Source of the DNA: an uncultured Bacilli bacterium
Lineage (GTDB): Bacteria; Bacillota_I; Bacilli_A; RFN20; CAG-826
Length of the DNA stretch: 10,746 nucleotides
Assembly (NCBI GenBank): GCA_934133115.1
Contig: CAKPAV010000033.1
Location: forward strand, 1 to 10,746
Direction of reading: 5' to 3'
The position numbers and the translations under genes were made by a program. The notes below the pieces were generated by a model, which was given only the letters and a program-made list of their open reading frames with translations, was not told the origin of the DNA and did not search any database. Positions 5,788-10,746 of the stretch are shown here, one piece after another (the first letter of the stretch is position 1; each line of letters starts with the position of its first letter).

Positions 5788-6680
5788 TGGGAAGACGTAG
5801 AAAAACATCTGATAATTTTGATTCTATGTATTTGAATAATAGAGCTTATATTTATCAGTATAATCGAATTAAAGAGCTTGCTATTTCAAGGTTCAAGTGG
5901 AATAATCTTCCAGATACTGTAGATGAAAGGTTTTTGGAATTAACTTTATTCGAGCAGGGTATGGCAGTATTCTTTAATGATGATGTATTAGGTTATTTAG
6001 CTTTAACCACTATGATTGGCGGAATGCTGGATGTATATAGAATTCCTACACAAAGAACCGCTTACGCTAATAATGGTTTTAACATGCATTTAAATAACAA
6101 TGATAGTGTTATTATATGGAATAACAAGTTGCATGAAAATATGATTTACGGCTGTGAAATGTTTGCTCGTAGATTGTATGAATGTGATAGAACTATTGAT
6201 GTAAATATTAAAGCGCAGAAAACTCCTATATTAATTACTTGTAGTGAGAATCAGCGATTGACTTTAAAAAATACATATGAACAATATACAGGGAATGCTC
6301 CGGTTATCTTTGCTGATAAAGATATTGATATTCTTAAAAGTTTACAAGCGATTCCGACACTTGCACCGTATGTTGCTGATAAGTTACTTGAAACAAAAAC
6401 GCAAATTTGGAATGAATGTTTAACTTGGCTTGGTATTTCAAATACCAACTACCAGAAAAAAGAACGCCTAATTTCAGACGAAGTTTCTAGGAATATGGGC
6501 GGGACTATTGCTAGTAGAAACAGTGGGCTAAATATGAGAAAACAGGCTTGTGATGAAATCAATAGAATGTTTGGGTTGAATATCGGTGTTGATTTTAATG
6601 CCGATATTAATATTGAAGCTATCAATCAGAACGAAGATATTTATAATGCAGATGAGTTGGAGGTAAACGAAGATGAGTAA
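5787..6680 (+). CDS. Upper collar / portal (connector) protein, phi29 gp10-like
   Basis: A 297-aa portal (phi29 gp10 is 309 aa). It forms the dodecameric ring at the special vertex that nucleates head assembly, holds the packaging motor, and joins head to tail. The basic N-terminus GRRRK fits the region that contacts packaging RNA/DNA in gp10. Clear family blocks are WNNLPDTVDERFLE (about 38-51), AQKTPILI (about 142-149), QYTGNAPVIFA (about 166-176), APYVADKL (about 192-199) and KKERLISDEVS (about 224-234), followed by an acidic C-terminus. AAAGGAAG lies upstream; TAATG coupling with the tail knob and an 8-nt overlap with the lower collar gene favour linked synthesis. Confidence 0.95.
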   Translation: MGRRRKTSDNFDSMYLNNRAYIYQYNRIKELAISRFKWNNLPDTVDERFLELTLFEQGMAVFFNDDVLGYLALTTMIGGMLDVYRIPTQRTAYANNGFNMHLNNNDSVIIWNNKLHENMIYGCEMFARRLYECDRTIDVNIKAQKTPILITCSENQRLTLKNTYEQYTGNAPVIFADKDIDILKSLQAIPTLAPYVADKLLETKTQIWNECLTWLGISNTNYQKKERLISDEVSRNMGGTIASRNSGLNMRKQACDEINRMFGLNIGVDFNADINIEAINQNEDIYNADELEVNEDE

Positions 6681-7512
6681 ATACACAACGGAATTGCGTT
6701 ATATTTGCGAAACAGAAGCTGGGCTTAGTGAAAGTGTAGGACAAACTAAAATTAAAGACGTTATAGCTAAAGCGATTCCGAATATCTTTGATTTTGAATT
6801 TCCTATCTTTGATGAAAGCTATAGAAATGTTTTAGAGACAAAAATTTTGAAACATTACTATACAAGGGAGATTGGTCTTGAAACTTACGGCTTGTGGAAG
6901 TTAAAACTGGACACAAAGTTGAACGAGATTATGCCATTTTACAATCAGCTTTATAAAAGTGCTTTGTTAGAGTTTAACCCTTTATATGAAGTTGATTATA
7001 CAAAAACAGGAAACAGAGACTCAAGTGAAACTAGGGATAATACTGAAAATAGTAGCGAAAACTATAATGAGACAACTAACACTAATAATAGTTATGAGGA
7101 TAGCGAAAGCCACAATGAGCAAGGAAGTTTAACAAAAGGTACTACACAGACTACTACGAATTATTACAGTGATACCCCACAAGGTGCTATTACTAATGTT
7201 ATTGATGGAACTTATTTAACTAACGCAACTTACAATGCTGTTGGTAATACTGGAAGTGATAGTTCAGATAATAGCGGAAGTTCTGATTCTGATGGAAGTT
7301 CAAAGAGTAAACAAGACAGAGATGGTAGTAGAAGCGGAAGTAAAACTAGCAAGGATAATTTGACGGACACGGAAAGTTACTTGGAGAGCGTTAGAGGTAA
7401 GACTAGCGGAAAGAGTTATTCTAGTTTACTGATGGAGTACAGAGAAACTTTTATTAATATTGATATGATGTTAATTGAAGAGTTGTCAGATTTGTTCTTT
7501 GGGCTTTGGTAA
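6673..7512 (+). CDS. Lower collar protein, phi29 gp11-like
   Basis: A 279-aa protein (phi29 gp11 is 293 aa) expected to form the lower collar tube beneath the portal, where the appendages attach. The N-terminal about 110 residues are conserved in type: MSKYTTELRYICE, then IFDFEFPIFDE, HYYTREIG and a helix ending in NPLYEVDYTKTG. Residues about 112-232 are low complexity, very rich in S, T, N, D and G, interrupted by TNYYSDTPQGAI, a segment typical of these collars. The C-terminus (about 240-279) is an amphipathic helix with LLMEYRETFINIDMMLIEEL. GGAGG lies before the ATG, and the start overlaps the portal stop (ATGAGTAA). Confidence 0.88.
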   Translation: MSKYTTELRYICETEAGLSESVGQTKIKDVIAKAIPNIFDFEFPIFDESYRNVLETKILKHYYTREIGLETYGLWKLKLDTKLNEIMPFYNQLYKSALLEFNPLYEVDYTKTGNRDSSETRDNTENSSENYNETTNTNNSYEDSESHNEQGSLTKGTTQTTTNYYSDTPQGAITNVIDGTYLTNATYNAVGNTGSDSSDNSGSSDSDGSSKSKQDRDGSRSGSKTSKDNLTDTESYLESVRGKTSGKSYSSLLMEYRETFINIDMMLIEELSDLFFGLW

Positions 7513-7521
7513 CTATATTAA

Positions 7522-7541
7522 TGGTTTAAATTTTTAAACCA
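7522..7541 (+). other. Intercistronic AT-rich hairpin
   Basis: TGGTTTAA and TTAAACCA form an 8-bp perfect stem around a 4-nt loop, in the 61-nt gap between the lower collar stop and the appendage start. No T-run follows, so termination is unlikely. It may mark an mRNA processing or stability site. Weak, AT-rich; could be chance. Confidence 0.3.
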
Positions 7542-7573
7542 ATGCAAAATATATGAAAGGCGGTAAACTTTAT

Positions 7574-10500
7574 ATGTATGATTTTACGAATGTTGACCCG
7601 GTAAAATGCTGTACTTGGCTTGTTCTTCCTACAGTTTATGATGAGAGTTTAAGTTATGGCGAACAGCTAAATAAGTTCTGTAAAGCATTAAATGAACTGA
7701 TTCAGAACAATAACAATATTCCAGACTATGTCGCTGAAATGATACAGAATTATATTACAAGTGGTGCGATTGATGAAGTTGTTAGAAACGTACTTGCTAG
7801 TTATATTTTGAATGTTAAATACCCACCGAAAGGTATTACTCCAGCGGTAGGAGATGGCTCAGCAGATGATACAGAAGCTATTCAAGGCTGTATTGATTAT
7901 GCATTCAATCAAGGTGGCGGTTGTGTTTATCTTCCATATGGTAAATATCTTAGCCGTAGCTTGACACTTAGAAGTGGCGTTAGCTTGATTGGTTTTGATA
8001 GATATAGCACTAGGATTGTTCAGAGAGGTGGAGACACTAAACCGCTGGTTTCTGGTGGGAATGTACAGAATGTTCAGATTTCTAATCTTACGCTTGATGG
8101 TAATAATGAGGTTCAGACTGATGATTTGGATGTTGTTAATATTCTTGGTAAAGATGTTTTACTGAATAATCTGGTTGTTAAGTCTGGTTATCAGTGTTTA
8201 GTGTATAATGGCTTAGGCGGAGATTTACAGGTTAGTAATGTAGTGTTTGGTGGTGCTGTTAAGAAAGTTGCGGTTATTAACGGTAAGGATTCAGTGCAGT
8301 TTGAGAACGTGAAGTTTAATGAGTTGGGAAAGATACAGGGCGAGTGCGTTCTGGAAGTTGGGGCAAGTGATGGTATTTATAAGTTTAGTAGTAAAGCAGT
8401 TACACCAGTTTGTATCAACGTAAGTGGTAATCGCAATAGTTTTATCTGTGATATTATCAATGCTACAAATAATTTCAATGATTCTGGTGTACTGAATAAT
8501 TTTAATATTTTAGGCGTTGAAGTTAAAGAACAGTTAGCTAATGGTAAGAGTAGTAGTGTTGGTGGAAGCATTACGGAAAATGTTAGCGGAAGTAAGACGG
8601 AAACTATTACAGAGAATAAAGTTGAAAATATCACTGGCAATAGAGAAATTGATATTGACGGAACAGATAGTATTCATGTTGATGGCGTTAGTTCTGTTAA
8701 TATTGGCGGTGCTAGAACGGAAGTTTATGGGGATAGTAGAAATGTAGGTGTTACGGGTGTTAATACAGAAGAGTATCATAATACTATGACAGAAACTTTT
8801 AATTCAAAACATAATGTGAACGGAACTGATGAAACTAACACATTTACAGGTAATGTTAATTATAAAGCTAATAAATTCTCGTTTAATTCAGCAGAAAAAA
8901 GCTTGCCAATTACATTCCCAGATAAAATTGTAGATTTACACAATTTATCATTTTATAATAGTAATTATTACGCTTATTTCTTTGCACCATTTTGTGATAT
9001 TTCCGATTATACTTGTCAAGGAACTTGCTTAATAGATGATAACACAGCTATATTTTCATATAGTGACACCATCGGAAATAATACAAGATTGCATAAAGTA
9101 AACTTATCAACTGGAAATATTGAAAAAGCAAATACCATTCAAGCGTATCACGCTAATTCGCTTACATTTTATGACAATAAAATTTATTCCGTTAATTTCT
9201 ATGAAAATAACAATTCCGGCTATAGTAATATTATAACAGTCATTAGTCCGATTTCATTAGAAATTATTGATACTATAGCTATTAGCGAATTATCAACCGT
9301 AGGTATTAGAAGTGCTTGTGTATCTAATAATGTAATGTATATTTGTGATAGAAGTTTACCCGGAAAAATGTATTCATATGACTTAAACAGTAATGTTTTA
9401 AAATATTTGTTTACATTCCCCTTTACTGTACAACAAACGGTATTTGTTGATAAAGAACTTAATTTTTACTTAATTCCAGGAGCCGGAAATAATATTTATA
9501 TCTTTTCCGAAAATGGTAAATTAAAAGACACACTTTCATTTAATTGGGTATCCAGTGATTCAGCTATTTGTAACGTTGAATATCAAAATATGATGCAATT
9601 AAGTGATGGCACACTTTTATTAACTGACATAGGATGGAAAGAAACAGTGACAGGAAGATTTAATAGACACATTATTGCTAGTATTAACAAACAAATTGCT
9701 ATGACACCGTCAAATGATAGTATGAGATGGGACACAACTTCAAACATTATTGTTTCTAACTCTTATAAAACTTATCAAAACGGTACAACGGATTTTCCAT
9801 ATGACTCATTAGACTATGCTGGAAAAATTGGTATTTATGGCGTATCACAATGTCATTTAAGCTTAAACAGTGAACATATAGAACAATTTGGTGTATTTTC
9901 ATCTAATTATATCTATATGAGTAACGGTGAATTTGATGGCTTAGTTTTAACTGATAAATGCACAGTTAGATTACATGATGTTACTATTAATAACTCGTGT
10001 GCTAACTTATTTAAAACAAAATATTCTACTAATAGCCCTTGCATTATTTATATGGGAAATAACACCAGCCTATTTGCTGATGGTCTAGCAAAAATAGATG
10101 GCGGTAATTTAGATTCTATTTGTGGTGTTTATGTTAACGTAAATTGTGAATGTGCGTGTGTTTATAATTCAATAGTTAATACTTCTATTCCGATTTACTA
10201 CGCAAACGCAAGTAGATACACTTATTATGGCGGATATTTACCGTACACGTCACAAGTGCCTCTTTTGGATGGTAGTAGAGTAGAACAGCCTAGTTATAAT
10301 ATGCGTGGTATCGGTAACGGATACGGAATGCGAACTAAACACGTAGCTTTAAAACTTGGTAATATTTCAACTATTACTTTTGATAACAGTTTAATTTATT
10401 CACCTAGACTAAGTATTACCATTGTAGGATATAATTTTGTGTATGATTTAATTAATAACAATAATGATTATTCCACAAATTGCACTTTTAATTATCCCGT

Positions 10501-10663
10501 TAGTGATGGTATTATTGTTGGTAAATTCAATGTTACTTTAAAAATAGTAGATTCTAAAGTAACTTTAACCTTTAGTAATTCCTCTGCGAAAAAATCTAGT
10601 GCTACAGCGATTACAGATATAGATACAACTTTATTGGATGTAACAAATATTAGATTATTCTAA
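7574..10663 (+). CDS. Preneck appendage / receptor-binding tail protein, phi29 gp12-like position
   Basis: A 1029-aa protein, expected to be a trimeric appendage on the lower collar that binds or digests host surface polymer. Parts in order: a collar-attachment domain (1 to about 80); a pectate-lyase-3-like beta-helix from about 84 (PPKGITP, then GDGSADDTEAIQ, GGGCVYLPYGKY, GVSLIGF) to about 320; an octapeptide needle (329 to about 416); a probable beta-propeller of short strand repeats such as YDNKIYSVNF, NNVMYICD, NNIYIFSENG (about 455-710); a second region with beta-helix-like strands (about 740-915); and a terminal domain. The start is the ATG at 7574, with AAAGGCGG 10 nt upstream; an in-frame ATG at 7553 has no ribosome site. 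Glutamine codons switch from mainly CAG before about 8540 to mainly CAA after about 8900. I see no evidence for the phi29-type self-cleavage site. Substrate unknown. Confidence 0.85.
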   Translation: MYDFTNVDPVKCCTWLVLPTVYDESLSYGEQLNKFCKALNELIQNNNNIPDYVAEMIQNYITSGAIDEVVRNVLASYILNVKYPPKGITPAVGDGSADDTEAIQGCIDYAFNQGGGCVYLPYGKYLSRSLTLRSGVSLIGFDRYSTRIVQRGGDTKPLVSGGNVQNVQISNLTLDGNNEVQTDDLDVVNILGKDVLLNNLVVKSGYQCLVYNGLGGDLQVSNVVFGGAVKKVAVINGKDSVQFENVKFNELGKIQGECVLEVGASDGIYKFSSKAVTPVCINVSGNRNSFICDIINATNNFNDSGVLNNFNILGVEVKEQLANGKSSSVGGSITENVSGSKTETITENKVENITGNREIDIDGTDSIHVDGVSSVNIGGARTEVYGDSRNVGVTGVNTEEYHNTMTETFNSKHNVNGTDETNTFTGNVNYKANKFSFNSAEKSLPITFPDKIVDLHNLSFYNSNYYAYFFAPFCDISDYTCQGTCLIDDNTAIFSYSDTIGNNTRLHKVNLSTGNIEKANTIQAYHANSLTFYDNKIYSVNFYENNNSGYSNIITVISPISLEIIDTIAISELSTVGIRSACVSNNVMYICDRSLPGKMYSYDLNSNVLKYLFTFPFTVQQTVFVDKELNFYLIPGAGNNIYIFSENGKLKDTLSFNWVSSDSAICNVEYQNMMQLSDGTLLLTDIGWKETVTGRFNRHIIASINKQIAMTPSNDSMRWDTTSNIIVSNSYKTYQNGTTDFPYDSLDYAGKIGIYGVSQCHLSLNSEHIEQFGVFSSNYIYMSNGEFDGLVLTDKCTVRLHDVTINNSCANLFKTKYSTNSPCIIYMGNNTSLFADGLAKIDGGNLDSICGVYVNVNCECACVYNSIVNTSIPIYYANASRYTYYGGYLPYTSQVPLLDGSRVEQPSYNMRGIGNGYGMRTKHVALKLGNISTITFDNSLIYSPRLSITIVGYNFVYDLINNNNDYSTNCTFNYPVSDGIIVGKFNVTLKIVDSKVTLTFSNSSAKKSSATAITDIDTTLLDVTNIRLF
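8558..8821 (+). repeat. Octapeptide repeats (V/I-x-G-x5), needle-like beta-helix
   Basis: Within the appendage, a branched or aromatic residue recurs every 8 residues at 329, 337, 345, 353, 361, 369, 377, 385, 393, 401 and 409 (V,V,I,I,I,V,I,Y,V,Y,F), with G two places later in seven of the eleven units (VGG, VSG, ITG, IDG, VDG, IGG, VTG). This is the VxGxxxxx pattern of the T4 gp5 and VgrG trimeric beta-helix. At DNA level it is a G/T-rich, imperfectly repeated stretch. Periodicity seen directly; fold inferred. Confidence 0.7.
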
Positions 10664-10675
10664 TGTAAATTTTTT

Positions 10676-10715
10676 ATTAGGCTGATACTTGATAAGTGTC
10701 AGCCTAATTTCTATT
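10676..10715 (+). terminator. Rho-independent terminator of the late operon
   Basis: ATTAGGCTGATACTT (10676-10690) pairs with AAGTGTCAGCCTAAT (10694-10708) over 15 bp with one G-U pair and a 3-nt loop, followed by TTCTATT. It begins 13 nt after the appendage stop codon. The T-rich tail favours the plus strand. The remaining bases to 10746 hold no gene. Confidence 0.8.
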
Positions 10716-10746
10716 ATATACGTTATATAGATGTTACTTTTGTTGT

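Noticed and set aside
8377..8779. Open frames on both strands within the appendage gene, including one of about 80 codons on the minus strand.
   Set aside because: They arise from the repetitive G/T-rich octapeptide coding sequence, have low-complexity products and lack ribosome sites.
10716..10746. Reverse complement of the right end contains AAAGTA, the end sequence of phi29 genomes, suggesting a genome terminus.
   Set aside because: The hexamer is internal to the window, common by chance in AT-rich DNA, and no matching inverted repeat is seen at the left edge, which is inside a transcript.

Overview
The window is the late (structural and lysis) region of a small tailed phage of the phi29-like podovirus type, which replicates by protein priming and has a short tail. 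Most of the phi29 late virion gene set can be recognised by sequence: packaging ATPase (gp16-like), scaffold (gp7-like), major capsid protein with a C-terminal Ig-like domain (gp8-like), tail knob (gp9-like), upper collar/portal (gp10-like), lower collar (gp11-like) and preneck appendage (gp12-like). The DNA is AT-rich, has strong AGGAGG-type ribosome binding sites, and carries a Cpl-7-type wall-binding domain. Together these point to a low-GC Gram-positive host (Bacillota, plausibly a gut clostridium). The host cannot be fixed from the window. All three standard stop codons are used, so there is no sign of recoding.

Layout: the packaging ATPase lies at the left on the minus strand (45-911). 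A control region (about 966-1042) holds two divergent, interleaved extended -10 promoters built on a near-perfect palindrome. Everything to the right is one rightward late operon. It starts with a lysis block: a BhlA/UviB-like holin, a 62-residue protein pairing a hydrophobic segment with a Cpl-7 domain, and a lysozyme. Next come two very small hypothetical genes (49 and 23 codons) and a DUF3310 protein, all tightly coupled. The virion genes follow in phi29 order: scaffold, capsid, tail knob, portal, lower collar, appendage. A strong stem-loop terminator at 10676-10715 closes the operon. The last about 30 bases hold nothing I can name.

The order differs from phi29, where lysis and packaging genes follow the virion genes on the same strand. 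Here the lysis genes come first and the packaging gene is divergent. No head-fibre gene (gp8.5) and no M23-peptidase tail gene (second half of gp13) is present in the window.

The points most worth a second look are: the mutually exclusive divergent promoters with their repeated TGTAACA sites; the free-standing Cpl-7 domain protein next to the lysozyme; a possible RNA switch between capsid and tail-knob genes; and the appendage protein. The appendage carries a T4 gp5/VgrG-style octapeptide needle between an upstream pectate-lyase-like helix and a C-terminal half with different codon choice, suggesting a swapped receptor-binding module.
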